From contig JABFRP010000001.1 in assembly GCA_013141115.1 (NCBI GenBank), positions 886,492 to 950,491 of the forward strand: DNA of 64,000 nucleotides, written 5' to 3'. Within the stretch, counting starts at the first letter, position 1. Every line of letters begins with the position of its first letter. The translations under genes and the position numbers were made by a program. Source of the DNA: Ferruginibacter sp. GTDB taxonomy: Bacteria; Bacteroidota; Bacteroidia; Chitinophagales; Chitinophagaceae. The notes beneath the pieces were generated by a model. That model made no database searches. It was not told the DNA's origin and worked only from the letters and a program-made list of their open reading frames with translations. Shown in pieces: positions 27,021 through 36,170 of this stretch.

Positions 27021-27789
27021 ATCCTTTTTTAAAAAAGATATCATACCCAAAGCGAATAATAGTACCAGCCACCACTATTAAAAAAAAGATGCGGATAAAC
27101 TTGTTGCCTTTTAAAATAGCTAATCGGGAGCCCAGTAAAGAGCCGGTGAAATTAAACAAAGCCATAGGGATAGCATATTGATATAAGATGTGGCCACTGC
27201 CACCGAAATAAATTATAGACCCCAGGTTGGTAGATACATTTAATAATTTGGAGTGAGCACTTGCTTTTAAAAAATCAAAACCTAAAATGCTGATAAAAAA
27301 TAACACCATAAAACTTCCTGCACCAGGGCCAATAAAGCCATCATAAAACCCTATCAGTAATGCAAATAGGATAGCATAAATATTTTCTTTGTTTTTACTG
27401 AGCGATGTTTTTACAGATAGCCCAAAATCTTTTTTTGTGTAAGTGTATATTGCAACGAGGAGGAGTACGCAAAACAAAACAGGTTTCATAAAATGATTAC
27501 TTACAATAGCAACAGTTTTAGATCCTGCATAAGCTGCTGCCAGTGCTATGCTGCACATTATAGCCAGCAACCGCCAGTTAAGGGTAACTTTTAAACTATA
27601 CTGTACAGCTGCAATAGCCGCACCAAAAATAGAAGGAATTTTGGTGGTGCCTAACAAAGAAGCTAATGGGTATTGTGGTAACGTTACTAATGTTACGGGT
27701 GTTTGTACCAGGCCACCACCGCCAACTATAGCATCAATAAAACCTGCAGCAAATGCACCAATACAAAGAATGATTATTTCCTGGCTCAT
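27019..27789 (-). CDS. Sulfite exporter TauE/SafE family permease
   Basis: The 256-residue integral membrane protein shows the internal two-fold repeat of TauE/SafE: GFIDAIVGGGGLVQTPVTL near residue 16 and GFYDGFIGPGAGSFMVLFFI near residue 147. Hydrophobic stretches indicate eight or so membrane helices, including LLGSRLAILKGNKFIRIFFLIVVAG. Family members export or import organosulfur or sulfite anions; the substrate here is unknown. Its start codon overlaps the yggS stop by one base (TAATG), so the two are translationally coupled with yggS upstream. Confidence 0.88.
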   Translation of the reverse strand: MSQEIIILCIGAFAAGFIDAIVGGGGLVQTPVTLVTLPQYPLASLLGTTKIPSIFGAAIAAVQYSLKVTLNWRLLAIMCSIALAAAYAGSKTVAIVSNHFMKPVLFCVLLLVAIYTYTKKDFGLSVKTSLSKNKENIYAILFALLIGFYDGFIGPGAGSFMVLFFISILGFDFLKASAHSKLLNVSTNLGSIIYFGGSGHILYQYAIPMALFNFTGSLLGSRLAILKGNKFIRIFFLIVVAGTIIRFGYDIFFKKG

Positions 27790-28469
27790 TAATGGTTATA
27801 GTTTCTTTCGCCAAATAATAAACTGCCAATGCGTGCCATATTGCTGCCTTCTTCTATTGCAATTTTATAATCGCCACTCATGCCCATAGAGAGAGTTGAT
27901 AGTTGAAAGTTGATAGTTGAAAGTTGGGCATTTATATCAAATATCTTTTTTAGGTTTTTAAATTCACTTCTTATTAAATCGTTATTGTCAGAAAATGAAG
28001 CCATTCCCATTAAGCCAATCACCTTTATGTTTTTAAATTCGTGTAATTCGCTTTTAATTTGTGTAATTATTTCTTGCAGCTCGTTTTCATCAAAACCAAA
28101 TTTTGTTTCTTCTTTAGCAATATGTATTTGTAATAAGCAATTAATTACACGGTTGTTTTTTAATGCCTGTTTATTGATCTCTTTTAATAAATTAAAACTA
28201 TCCACACCATGTATTAAGTGTACAAACGGGGCAATGTATTTTACTTTATTACTTTGCAAATGGCCGATGAAATGCCAACGGATATCTTTAGGCAACAGCG
28301 CTTCTTTCTCTACTAATTCCTGTACATAATTTTCTCCAAAATTCCGTTGGCCTAAATCATACAAAGCCTGAATATCTTCTGCAGGCTTTGTTTTAGAAAC
28401 AGCAACAAGTGTGGCTTTGCTTTTAAGTTCTTCAATAATTGTGTTGTATTTTTCTATGTTGATACCCAT
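27789..28469 (-). CDS. PLP homeostasis protein, YggS/PROSC family
   Basis: The 226-residue cytosolic protein binds pyridoxal phosphate through Lys26 in VAVSKTKP. It contains NFGENYVQEL, WHFIGHLQSNKVK, HGVDSF and the LSMGMSGDYKIAIEEGSNMARIGSLLFG C-terminus. Family members buffer PLP supply and have no known catalytic activity. Just before LSMGMS the sequence QLSTINFQLST is encoded by a 14-bp tandem repeat (27895-27926). The TauE gene follows with a 1-base overlap. Confidence 0.9.
   Translation of the reverse strand: MGINIEKYNTIIEELKSKATLVAVSKTKPAEDIQALYDLGQRNFGENYVQELVEKEALLPKDIRWHFIGHLQSNKVKYIAPFVHLIHGVDSFNLLKEINKQALKNNRVINCLLQIHIAKEETKFGFDENELQEIITQIKSELHEFKNIKVIGLMGMASFSDNNDLIRSEFKNLKKIFDINAQLSTINFQLSTLSMGMSGDYKIAIEEGSNMARIGSLLFGERNYNH
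27895..27926. repeat. 14-bp tandem repeat (2.3 copies) inside yggS
   Basis: Unit GTTGATAGTTGAAA at 27895-27908 and 27909-27922, then GTTG. It is perfectly conserved between copies, although 14 is not a multiple of 3. Confidence 0.9.
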
Positions 28470-28525
28470 GTTTTGTTTTTATACTGCACTGTAAAGTTAT
28501 TATAAACGTTTAAATATGCTATTAA

Positions 28526-28561
28526 TAAAAAATGTGCAAGAGTTTTATTCCTTGCACATTT
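28526..28561 (-). terminator. Terminator after the acyl-CoA dehydrogenase gene
   Basis: 11-bp stem AAATGTGCAAG / CTTGCACATTT with a 10-nt loop. On the minus strand it is followed by a T run, and it lies about 50 bp beyond the stop at 28612. Confidence 0.85.
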
Positions 28562-28611
28562 TTGTTATTTATTCTTCTTAAATATTTTTTATTTAAGAGA
28601 AGGGGGAGATG

Positions 28612-29766
28612 TTATTTTAAAATACTTCTGCTGATCACAATGCGCTGTACCTCGCTGGTGCCTTCATATATCTGTGTAATTTTTGCATCTCTCATCATAC
28701 GCTCCACATGATATTCTTTTACAAAACCATAACCACCGTGAATTTGTACTGCTTCGGTTGCCGTCCACATGGCTGTTTCGCTGGCAAATACTTTTGCCAT
28801 ACTGCCGCTTAGTGTGTAATCCATTTTATTGTCTTTTTCCCAGGCCGATTTTAAGCAAAGCAATCTGGCACATTCAATTTTTGTTGCCATATCGGCCAGT
28901 TTAAATTGGATGGCCTGGTGGTGCATAATTTCTTTACCAAAAGCTTTGCGTTGTTTACTGTAGGCCAAAGCTCTTTCGTATGCGCCACTGGCAATGCCCA
29001 GTGCCTGCGATGCTATGCCAATTCTTCCTCCCGCTAATGTTTTCATTGCGAATTTAAAACCAAAGCCATCTTCGCCAATCCTGTTTTCCTTGGGTACTTT
29101 TACATCGTTAAACAAAATGCTGTGGGTATCACTTCCACGAATACCCAGTTTGTTTTCTTTGGCACCAACCACTACACCCGGCCAGTTTTTTTCTACAATA
29201 AATGCATTAATGCCACGGCTGCCTTTGCTTATATCAGTTTGTGCAATTACTAAATAAACCGAAGCAGTGTTACCATTGGTGATCCAATTTTTGGTGCCAT
29301 TCAGTAAATAATGATCCCCTTTGTCTTCTGCAGTAGTTTGCTGCGAAGTAGCATCGCTGCCTGCTTCGGGCTCACTCAATAAAAATGCGCCAATATGTAA
29401 TTCGCCATCCTTTTTTCCCTGGGCCAGCGGGGTTAAATATTTTTGTTTTTGTTCTTCGTTACCATATTCCTGTAAACCGTAACAAACCAGGCTATTGTTT
29501 ACACTCATGCAAACACTAACGCTGGCATCTACTTTACTAATTTCTTCCATGGCCAGCACATAGCTTACGGTATCCATTCCGCTGCCGCCATATTCTGGTT
29601 TTACCATCATACCCATAAAGCCCAGGTCGGCCAGTTTTTCTATTTGTTCTTTAGGGAATTTTTGTAATTCATCCCGTTCAATAACGCCGGGCAAGCATTC
29701 ATTAACTGCAAAATCTTTTGCAGCCTGCTTAATCATAAGTTGTTCTTCTGTAAATTGAAAATCCAT
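28612..29766 (-). CDS. Acyl-CoA dehydrogenase, short-chain type
   Basis: The 384-residue FAD enzyme catalyses alpha,beta-dehydrogenation of acyl-CoA, passing electrons to ETF. Features are the ACAD signature PEAGSDATS, FAD-binding WITNG, RKAFGKEIMHHQAIQFKLADM, HGGYGFVKEYHVERMMRDAK, and the catalytic base Glu368 in IYEGTSE, the position used by short-chain and butyryl-CoA dehydrogenases. It has its own promoter and a terminator. The ETF subunits that would accept its electrons are encoded 10 kb away (39-41 kb). Confidence 0.93.
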   Translation of the reverse strand: MDFQFTEEQLMIKQAAKDFAVNECLPGVIERDELQKFPKEQIEKLADLGFMGMMVKPEYGGSGMDTVSYVLAMEEISKVDASVSVCMSVNNSLVCYGLQEYGNEEQKQKYLTPLAQGKKDGELHIGAFLLSEPEAGSDATSQQTTAEDKGDHYLLNGTKNWITNGNTASVYLVIAQTDISKGSRGINAFIVEKNWPGVVVGAKENKLGIRGSDTHSILFNDVKVPKENRIGEDGFGFKFAMKTLAGGRIGIASQALGIASGAYERALAYSKQRKAFGKEIMHHQAIQFKLADMATKIECARLLCLKSAWEKDNKMDYTLSGSMAKVFASETAMWTATEAVQIHGGYGFVKEYHVERMMRDAKITQIYEGTSEVQRIVISRSILK

Positions 29767-29788
29767 AGCAGTCGTTTTAGTTTAGAAG

Positions 29789-29796
29789 CAAAAATA
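29789..29796 (-). promoter_or_regulatory. -7 box TATTTTTG for the acyl-CoA dehydrogenase
   Basis: Minus-strand exact TAnnTTTG 22 bp before the ATG at 29766, leaving a short leader. Confidence 0.7.
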
Positions 29797-29904
29797 CGCT
29801 TTGGGGCCTGTGTTTGGAAAGATTGTGAAGGATATTTTTGCTATTGCAGATAATCCTTTTTCAACATTGTTACACTGCATACAGCTAACTAACCGTATAC
29901 GGCC

Positions 29905-29912
29905 TACCTTTG
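29905..29912 (+). promoter_or_regulatory. -7 box TACCTTTG for the CDF transporter
   Basis: Exact TAnnTTTG ending 18 bp before ATG 29931. A TTG at 29910, which would extend the reading frame, lies inside the box. Confidence 0.75.
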
Positions 29913-29930
29913 CCGCCCAACGATAAGTTT

Positions 29931-30926
29931 ATGCCAGTAACTCAACAAAACCTGCGGCTTCAAAAGATCATTACAGCCGTAAGTATCATCCTTTTTGTAT
30001 TAAAAATTGTCGCCTGGTATCTAACCGGTTCGGTAGCTATTTTAACCGATGCACTGGAAAGTACGGTGAATGTAATTGCAGGATTGATAGGAGTGTACAG
30101 CCTTTATGTTTCTGCAAAACCAAAAGATTATGATCATCCTTACGGGCATGGAAAAGCAGAGTTTCTTTCTGCAGCTGTTGAAGGAACATTGATCACCGTT
30201 GCAGGATTGATTATTGTGTATGAAGCCATCAATAATTTGCAACACCCACATCCAATTAAAAAACTGGACTATGGACTTATTTTAGTGGCGTTTACTGCCG
30301 TGATAAATTATGTTGCCGGGGCTATTTGTATTAAAACCGGAAAGAAAAATAACTCTTTGCCATTAATTGCAAGTGGTAATCATTTGCAGTCGGATACCTG
30401 GAGTACTGCAGGTATAGTTGTTGGCCTTATATTAATGTTATTATTTCCATCCATATTCTGGATTGATAGTGCTGTCGCAATTTTATTTTCTATCATTATT
30501 ATTTATACCGGATATAAAATTATACGAAGCTCTGTTGCCGGTATTATGGATGAAGCTGATGAAGCACTTTTAAAAAAAATGGTAGAAATGCTAAATGCCA
30601 GCCGTAGAGAAAACTGGATCGATCTGCACAACCTGCGTATTATAAAATATGGTGCAACTATACATTTGGATTGCCATCTTACTGTGCCATGGTATTTAAA
30701 TGTGCACGAGGCGCATAATGAAATAGATTCCTTATCGGCGTTGGTAAAAAACGAATACGGCGAGTCGGTGGAGCTTTTTGTACACTCTGATGGTTGCCTG
30801 GATTTTAGTTGCAGCATTTGCCTTAAACAGAATTGTGCTGTGCGTAAACAGGCTTTTGAAAAAAAGATTGAATGGACAATGGGAAATATTTCCCGTAACA
30901 ACAAACATACGTTACAAACTACCTGA
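29931..30926 (+). CDS. Cation diffusion facilitator (CDF) family metal exporter
   Basis: The protein is 331 residues from ATG 29931. It has six hydrophobic segments and the CDF metal-site pairs: a first Asp in ILTDALESTVNV and HPYGHGKAEF, then QSDTWSTAG. The cytoplasmic C-terminal domain (IDLHNLRIIKYGATIHLDCHLTVPW ... NEIDSL) ends in a Cys/His tail, DGCLDFSCSICLKQNCAVRKQAFEK. It probably exports Zn, Fe or Co; the Cys tail could sense metal. A bidirectional terminator separates it from the next gene. Confidence 0.88.
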   Translation: MPVTQQNLRLQKIITAVSIILFVLKIVAWYLTGSVAILTDALESTVNVIAGLIGVYSLYVSAKPKDYDHPYGHGKAEFLSAAVEGTLITVAGLIIVYEAINNLQHPHPIKKLDYGLILVAFTAVINYVAGAICIKTGKKNNSLPLIASGNHLQSDTWSTAGIVVGLILMLLFPSIFWIDSAVAILFSIIIIYTGYKIIRSSVAGIMDEADEALLKKMVEMLNASRRENWIDLHNLRIIKYGATIHLDCHLTVPWYLNVHEAHNEIDSLSALVKNEYGESVELFVHSDGCLDFSCSICLKQNCAVRKQAFEKKIEWTMGNISRNNKHTLQTT

Positions 30927-30970
30927 ATGTAAACTGCAACTAATATTGCAGGCGGCCATTTGCCAATAAA

Positions 30971-31005
30971 AAACTCCCGCTTTAAAGTAAGCGGGAGTTT
31001 TTTTT
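30971..31005. terminator. Bidirectional terminator between convergent genes
   Basis: 12-bp stem AAACTCCCGCTT / AAGCGGGAGTTT with a 6-nt loop, A-rich before and T-rich after, serving the CDF gene (+) and the beta-helix gene (-). Confidence 0.92.
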
Positions 31006-31017
31006 ATAAGAGAAATT

Positions 31018-33222
31018 TTAATCTATTGTAAAAGAATTTTTTACCAGCATTTCTTCAGCTGTAAATACTTTAAAATAATAAACGCCTCGTGCTATTTCGG
31101 GAGTGTTTTTGTCGATCGTGTTTAAACCTTTTTGTAAAAATATTGCCTGGCTCAGGAATACTCTTCCGGTTTGATCAAAAATAACAAGATTTGCTTTTTG
31201 ACTTTGTGTACTGGTTACTTTTATTGCTGCCTGCCTTTTGCCGGCAGATAATTGTGCTGAAACAATAATGATACCCTGCGCCTGTTTATTTGCAATGGAA
31301 ACAATATTGCTGCGTTCAAAACTATTGTCCTTATCTACCATTAAAAGCCTGTAGTAGTTTATGCCATCTAATGGTGCAGCATCAGTAAAAATATAGTTAG
31401 CAATGGTTGAACTAAAGTCTGCAGCTTTTACAGTTCCGATAGCTGTGTAATTTTGTCCGTCGCTGCTTCTTTCTATAGTAAAATGATCGCTGTTAACTTC
31501 TGTTTCTGTTTTCCATTGTAAAAGATGCTGGCTGTTTTTTTCTGATACTGTAAGGTCAAGAAGTTTAATAGGCAATGCAAGGTTCATCTCTGCATAACCT
31601 CTGTCTGGTGCAACACCGGCAAAGGGTAAACCTACATATACACCGGCATCAATACATGGCGAACCTGATTGCAAAGTGTAATTACCGTTGCCAACATATA
31701 GTGGATCGGCAGTTATATTACCACTGTTGAAATAATGTGCAGGCAAGCCACCAGAAAAATACCCGCTATTAGAACCATTGCGATAAAAATTATTATTTTT
31801 AATGTACAAAGAATCTACATTGGCAGATGGGTTTAACCAATATGGATTTAAAGTAAAACCTTGTACAATATTATTTACTATGCGAATGTTTTTGCATTTA
31901 CCACCGGCATAACAAGGAACCAATATTCCAATATACATTGCATCAACAGGATCGCAAATGATTGTGTTGTTATAAATACTTAAACTGTCGAAATAGGTAA
32001 TGGGGTTCTCAAAATTTTCCATAGAAATAGCTTGCTGAGTACCATAGTTGCCAGCGCCACTTTTAAATCCTAATGAGTCCATTAAATTGCGCCTGATGGT
32101 AATTCTGTGTACATCAATTCCAAATCCATCAAGCTTGTAATCTTTAGGAGAAAAGGTGATAACATTTTGCATGTTTTTAAAGTGATTATCTTCAATAATA
32201 TGATCACTTTCATTGGTTTCTAATCTTAATCCGCTCTGGTAGTAAGTCCTTCTTGCTGGATAGGTAACAGTGTTATGGTGAAACCATAATCCATAAGTAT
32301 AACTGCCTTTTGTTACATTGGCAAGGTCAACTTCGCCCTGGCAGGTATTGCCATAAAATTCCAGTTTTTCAGCATTCCACATTTCAAAACTAAAATTCCA
32401 GTCGTTATTAACGCCATGGCCTGCACCGGTAAATAAAGCCCTTGTAAGCGTATTGTTGTACACCTTACAATCTTTAATATAACCTTCATTAGCCATCTTC
32501 ATCGGCCAGCCTATATTGCCTGTAAAGGTTCCGGTTCGGTAAGGTTGATAAATTACGTTGTCATGTACAAGCATTCCCATTTGTCCGCCAAATTGCATAC
32601 AACCTCTGCCGTATACAGAATCATTGGTGGAGCAGTTGGTAACAATATTGTTGTAGAATGAATTACCTGCAGCATAAACTGTTGGAGCTGTTGCGCCATT
32701 CTGTGATGTAATACCGCTAAAATTTACTCCCACCTCTCTAAAGTTAATAACAGTACAATGGTGTATGCTTACATTGTTTCTTGCAACAACGCTGATGCCC
32801 CACGCAGAGCTTAAATTCTGTCCGTCAAATTTCAGGTTGCTGATATGCTGGTTGCCATTTGTTCCTTCGCTTGCAGAAGCTAGAAAAAGGATAGAAGTAA
32901 AGTTTGCTGTTACTGTAGATTGTATAATTGAAGTAACGCCTTCGCCTTCAATACTCACCCCTGGTTTTAATAAACATTGTGCCGTTTCCAGGTAAGTGCC
33001 GGCAGTTACATGTATAATATCGCCAACTGCAGCAGCTACAGAAGTGGCTTTATACAAAGTTTTCCACGGATTTGAAGAAGTGCCTTTACCGCTAACATCA
33101 TTTCCAGATGGACTTATGTAATAATCGGTGGAGTAGGCAGAGAATGTGAAACAAAATAAAAAAGTAAGAATTGAGAAAATAGCAGGCACATACCTTCGGG
33201 TAGAAAAGTGATTAGTTTTCAT
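31018..33222 (-). CDS. T9SS-sorted right-handed beta-helix protein
   Basis: The 734-residue protein has a signal peptide (FSILTFLFCFTFSAYS), then DYYISPSGNDVSGKGTSSNPWKTLYKATSVA, the standard DUF1565/beta-helix opening. A long right-handed parallel beta-helix follows (repeated IRIVNNIV, ITIRRNLM, VYNNTLT, IIEDNHF, LEFYGNT rungs) to about residue 545. A second domain (LDLTVSEKNSQHLLQWKTETEVNSDHFTIERSSDG) is fibronectin-like, and the end is a type A T9SS sorting domain (IARGVYYFKVFTAEEMLVKNSF). Likely a secreted polysaccharide lyase-like or adhesin; catalytic residues not identified. Confidence 0.8.
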   Translation of the reverse strand: MKTNHFSTRRYVPAIFSILTFLFCFTFSAYSTDYYISPSGNDVSGKGTSSNPWKTLYKATSVAAAVGDIIHVTAGTYLETAQCLLKPGVSIEGEGVTSIIQSTVTANFTSILFLASASEGTNGNQHISNLKFDGQNLSSAWGISVVARNNVSIHHCTVINFREVGVNFSGITSQNGATAPTVYAAGNSFYNNIVTNCSTNDSVYGRGCMQFGGQMGMLVHDNVIYQPYRTGTFTGNIGWPMKMANEGYIKDCKVYNNTLTRALFTGAGHGVNNDWNFSFEMWNAEKLEFYGNTCQGEVDLANVTKGSYTYGLWFHHNTVTYPARRTYYQSGLRLETNESDHIIEDNHFKNMQNVITFSPKDYKLDGFGIDVHRITIRRNLMDSLGFKSGAGNYGTQQAISMENFENPITYFDSLSIYNNTIICDPVDAMYIGILVPCYAGGKCKNIRIVNNIVQGFTLNPYWLNPSANVDSLYIKNNNFYRNGSNSGYFSGGLPAHYFNSGNITADPLYVGNGNYTLQSGSPCIDAGVYVGLPFAGVAPDRGYAEMNLALPIKLLDLTVSEKNSQHLLQWKTETEVNSDHFTIERSSDGQNYTAIGTVKAADFSSTIANYIFTDAAPLDGINYYRLLMVDKDNSFERSNIVSIANKQAQGIIIVSAQLSAGKRQAAIKVTSTQSQKANLVIFDQTGRVFLSQAIFLQKGLNTIDKNTPEIARGVYYFKVFTAEEMLVKNSFTID

Positions 33223-33730
33223 TGGGATCTTTTTAGTTTTTTAACGGATATTGATTCTGAATTTTACCTGGCGGGCAGATAAAAATTCAATTGTAAAACT
33301 ACACAAAACTGAAGGTTACAAAACGTAGTAGTAGCTACCTATTGTTAGTAGAAATCTTTTTACGTTTATAATCAGTAATTAAATTCTTTACTTTGATTAC
33401 AGACAAAAAAATGCTTCCACAATTTCAAATTTGTGTTTGCTTTACTGGTTGTTGGGATAGTAGTAGGGTATTAAAAAACAATGGTAAGAGGGTGGATTTA
33501 AAATTATCAGGTATCACTAATATTGCTGATAAATTTTAATTGATTGCATTTTGAATAAGTAATAATTACATGCTTTTTTACAGCGAAAGTGTAAAGGTTG
33601 GTTTTCATCGGATTTTGTATTTTGGTTTTTAAAGCGGATTAGTTTTAAAGTTTCAAAAATTATACCAACTTGTTAAATTTCTGTCAAGCTTTTTAAATAT
33701 AAATACTATCAATATAAAAAAACAGCTTTT

Positions 33731-33748
33731 TGTAGTACTGGTACTACA
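33731..33748. promoter_or_regulatory. Perfect palindromic site, possible operator
   Basis: TGTAGTAC-TG-GTACTACA: perfect 8-bp arms with a 2-bp centre. It has no T run on the side needed for a terminator. It lies about 510 bp upstream of the beta-helix gene start (33222). Confidence 0.35.
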
Positions 33749-33900
33749 ATGCATATTGATTGGTTGTAATAATATTCGTGTAGCCCATTCAGTTTTATAA
33801 CAAACGGAACGTAGTAATTTTTAAAATATTTCAGAAAAAAGCATTCTCTGTATTTTAAATTTTTTACGGTCACTTAAAAAACTTTTTCAGGTAGAAAATA

Positions 33901-33940
33901 AAAAAAGTACTAAGTAGTATTACTAGCTAGTACTTTTTTT
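33901..33940 (-). terminator. Terminator after the VIT-family gene
   Basis: 12-bp stem AAAAAAGTACTA (33901-33912) / TAGTACTTTTTT (33928-33939). On the minus strand a T run follows, about 40 bp past the gene's stop. Confidence 0.75.
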
Positions 33941-33981
33941 ACATTATAAAACAACGTAAAACTATCAATTGAAATGCCTGA

Positions 33982-34689
33982 TCAATGTTCAAACAGCTTT
34001 GCAACGCCAAATGCCGCTGCTGCTGCCATTGCACCTATTAAAGTAACTTTTAATGCACCCCACCAGGGATTGATACCAGTGATCTTACTTTTAAAAAATC
34101 CAAATATAAAAAGACATACTAATGTTGCAACAACAGATATCTGTAATGCCTTTGTGGAATCGCTGATAAAGAAATAGGGGCTAAGTGGAATAACACCTCC
34201 GGCGATGTAAGACAATCCAATATTCAATGCACTTTTTGTAGCTCTTTTAGGATCCGGCTTATCTAAACCTAGTTCGTACTTCATCATAAAGTCCACCCAA
34301 CGGTCTTTATCCTGAGCAATTTCCTGGGTGGCTTGCTCCTGCAATTGAGGGCTTAAACCAATGTTTGCAAAAAACTCTTTTGTTTCTTCAATTTCACGGT
34401 GGCGTAAATTTTCCACTTCATCGTATTCTCTTCTTTGCTCACTTTTATAATGGTCCTGTTCTGTTTTGCCGGCAAGGTATCCACCAAGGCCCATGGCAAT
34501 ACTTCCTGCAGCAATTTCTGCAATGCCTGCAATTACAATAATACTGCTACTGCTAACTACTCCACTTAAACCTGCTGCCAATGCAAAGGGAACGGTAAGG
34601 CCATCGCTCATACCAATTACAATATCTCTTAAAGCATCGGAACTTTTTAAATGCGATTCAATGTGATCGTGGTGCAGGTGTGTATCCAT
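33982..34689 (-). CDS. VIT1/CCC1-family iron or manganese transporter
   Basis: The 235-residue membrane protein matches the VIT1/CCC1 (DUF125) family: HLKSSDALRDIVIGMSDGLTVPFALAAGLSGVVSS, then EIAAGSIAMGLGGYLAGKTEQDHY and a charged cytoplasmic helix pair with EExxE-like acidic residues (REIEETKEFFANIGL). Final membrane segments are SYIAGGVIPLSPYFF, ALQISVVATLVCLFIFGFF and ALKVTLIGAMAAAAAFGVA. The family moves Fe2+/Mn2+ out of the cytosol. The start lies 57 bp from the stop of the ornithine aminotransferase gene on the same strand. Confidence 0.9.
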   Translation of the reverse strand: MDTHLHHDHIESHLKSSDALRDIVIGMSDGLTVPFALAAGLSGVVSSSSIIVIAGIAEIAAGSIAMGLGGYLAGKTEQDHYKSEQRREYDEVENLRHREIEETKEFFANIGLSPQLQEQATQEIAQDKDRWVDFMMKYELGLDKPDPKRATKSALNIGLSYIAGGVIPLSPYFFISDSTKALQISVVATLVCLFIFGFFKSKITGINPWWGALKVTLIGAMAAAAAFGVAKLFEH

Positions 34690-34745
34690 TGTTATTTTAC
34701 TTTACAGGTAAAGCGTTAGGGTGAATGAAGCATAAAGGTAAACGA

Positions 34746-35981
34746 TTATCCAAGTTGCTGTAAACTCCTCTCAATAATTGCCACACATTCCAATACCTGC
34801 TCTTTAGTAATTACTAACGGTGGGGCAAAGCGAATTTTATCTCCATGTGTTGGTTTGGCTATTAAGCCATTTTCTTTCATTAATAAACAAAGGTCCCATG
34901 CTGCCTCCGGGTTGCTGTGTTTTATAACAATGGCATTTAATAAACCTCTGCCCCGTATGGTGGCTATAAATGGTGACTGTAATTTCTGTAATTCCTCTCT
35001 CAATAGTTTACCCATTGCATTTGCATTTGCTGTCATATTCTCGTCTTTTAAAACCTGCAGTGCTGTAATAGCTACAGCGCAAGCCAATGGATTACCACCA
35101 TAAGTGCTGCCATGCTCACCAGGTTGTATGGTTAGCATTATTTCATTGCTTGCAAGTACAGCGCTAACAGGTAAAACGCCGCCGCTTAATGCTTTGCCTA
35201 AAATTAAAATATCGGGTTTTACATTTTCAACATCACATGCCAGCATAGTACCGGTTCTTGCTAAACCAGTTTGAATTTCATCTGCTATCATCAGTACATT
35301 ATATTCATTGCATAATGTTCTGATGCCGGAATAGTAACCATCGTCAGGTACTACTACACCTGCTTCTCCCTGTATGGGTTCAAATAAAAATCCACATACG
35401 TTTTTATCCTGCAAAGCTTTTTCCAATGCTGCTAAATCGTTGTAATTAATTACTTCAAATCCATTAAGGAAAGGGCCAAAATTATTTCTTGAAGAGTTGT
35501 CGGTACTAAATGAAATTACACCGGTTGTTCTGCCATGAAAGTTTTCGGAGCAAACAATAATTTTTGCCCGGTCTGCTGATATACCTTTTACCTGGTAACC
35601 CCAGCGGCGTGCCAGCTTAATGGCGGTTTCCACAGCTTCTACTCCGGTGTTCATCGGTAACACTTTATCGTACCCAAAATATTCGGTGATGTACTTTTCG
35701 TATTCGCCTAATAAATTACTGTGAAAAGCCCTTGATGTTAATGTGAGCTTTTGTGCCTGCTCTATTAGTGTTGCAATAATTGCAGGATGGCAATGCCCCT
35801 GGTTAACGGCGGAGTATCCGCTTAAAAAATCGTAATAACGTTTTCCATCCACATCATACACAAAAACGCCTTCGCCTCTTTCTAAAACAACTGGCAAGGG
35901 ATGGTAATTGTGTGCGCCATATTTATCTTCCAAATTAAGATAATGTTGTGCTGTTGCTGATAAAGCAATGGTAGTATGCAT
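34746..35981 (-). CDS. rocD: Ornithine--oxo-acid aminotransferase
   Basis: 411 residues from ATG 35981. The frame extends to 36026, but the added [14 protein letters not shown] has no family counterpart. PLP-dependent class III aminotransferase: the Lys Schiff base is Lys263 in [10 protein letters not shown], with [30 protein letters not shown] and the ornithine aminotransferase-type opening [46 protein letters not shown]. It converts ornithine and 2-oxoglutarate to glutamate-5-semialdehyde and glutamate in arginine/proline metabolism. Confidence 0.93.
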   Translation of the reverse strand: MHTTIALSATAQHYLNLEDKYGAHNYHPLPVVLERGEGVFVYDVDGKRYYDFLSGYSAVNQGHCHPAIIATLIEQAQKLTLTSRAFHSNLLGEYEKYITEYFGYDKVLPMNTGVEAVETAIKLARRWGYQVKGISADRAKIIVCSENFHGRTTGVISFSTDNSSRNNFGPFLNGFEVINYNDLAALEKALQDKNVCGFLFEPIQGEAGVVVPDDGYYSGIRTLCNEYNVLMIADEIQTGLARTGTMLACDVENVKPDILILGKALSGGVLPVSAVLASNEIMLTIQPGEHGSTYGGNPLACAVAITALQVLKDENMTANANAMGKLLREELQKLQSPFIATIRGRGLLNAIVIKHSNPEAAWDLCLLMKENGLIAKPTHGDKIRFAPPLVITKEQVLECVAIIERSLQQLG

Positions 35982-36120
35982 TGTAAAAGTATAAAAGGTG
36001 TAAAATGTAGAAAGTAAAAAAAGCAAATAAGGAAAATCACTCCGCCGTTTAGCAGAGTTAGCAGATTACATACATCGATGATTCAGCAAATCGAGATTGC
36101 TGCGCAGAAAAGATGCTATG

Positions 36121-36150
36121 TTGTATAAACTACTGATTGTTGTAAATTTG
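36121..36150 (+). promoter_or_regulatory. Promoter TTG-N19-TAAATTTG for the VOC gene
   Basis: TTG at 36121-36123, 19 bp spacer, TAAATTTG at 36143-36150, and ATG at 36171: a textbook Bacteroidetes promoter. Confidence 0.8.
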
Positions 36151-36170
36151 ATGCAAGATAAAAAAAAATT

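Larger units (their letters stand above)
33223..33981. other. AT-rich intergenic region without a convincing gene
   Basis: About 760 bp lie between the beta-helix gene and the VIT-family gene. I see a terminator (33901-33940), an 18-bp palindrome (33731-33748), and one 42-codon open frame at 33411-33539 that I do not trust. No tRNA, CRISPR or transposon end is visible. It holds the upstream region of the beta-helix gene. Confidence 0.6.

Noticed and set aside
12235..28050. 15-mer CGAATTACACGAATT present in two places (inverted)
   Set aside because: In an AT-rich 64-kb window a few 15-mer matches are expected by chance; kept only as a low-confidence repeat note.
33411..33539. 42-codon open frame starting MLPQFQICVCFTG in the large gap
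   Set aside because: Short, no clear promoter, no homology recognised; the preceding box is only a partial match.
36075..36103. Small hairpins (TCGAT/ATCGA and CAGCAA/TTGCTG) before the VOC gene
   Set aside because: Short overlapping alternatives without a T run or known riboswitch motif.
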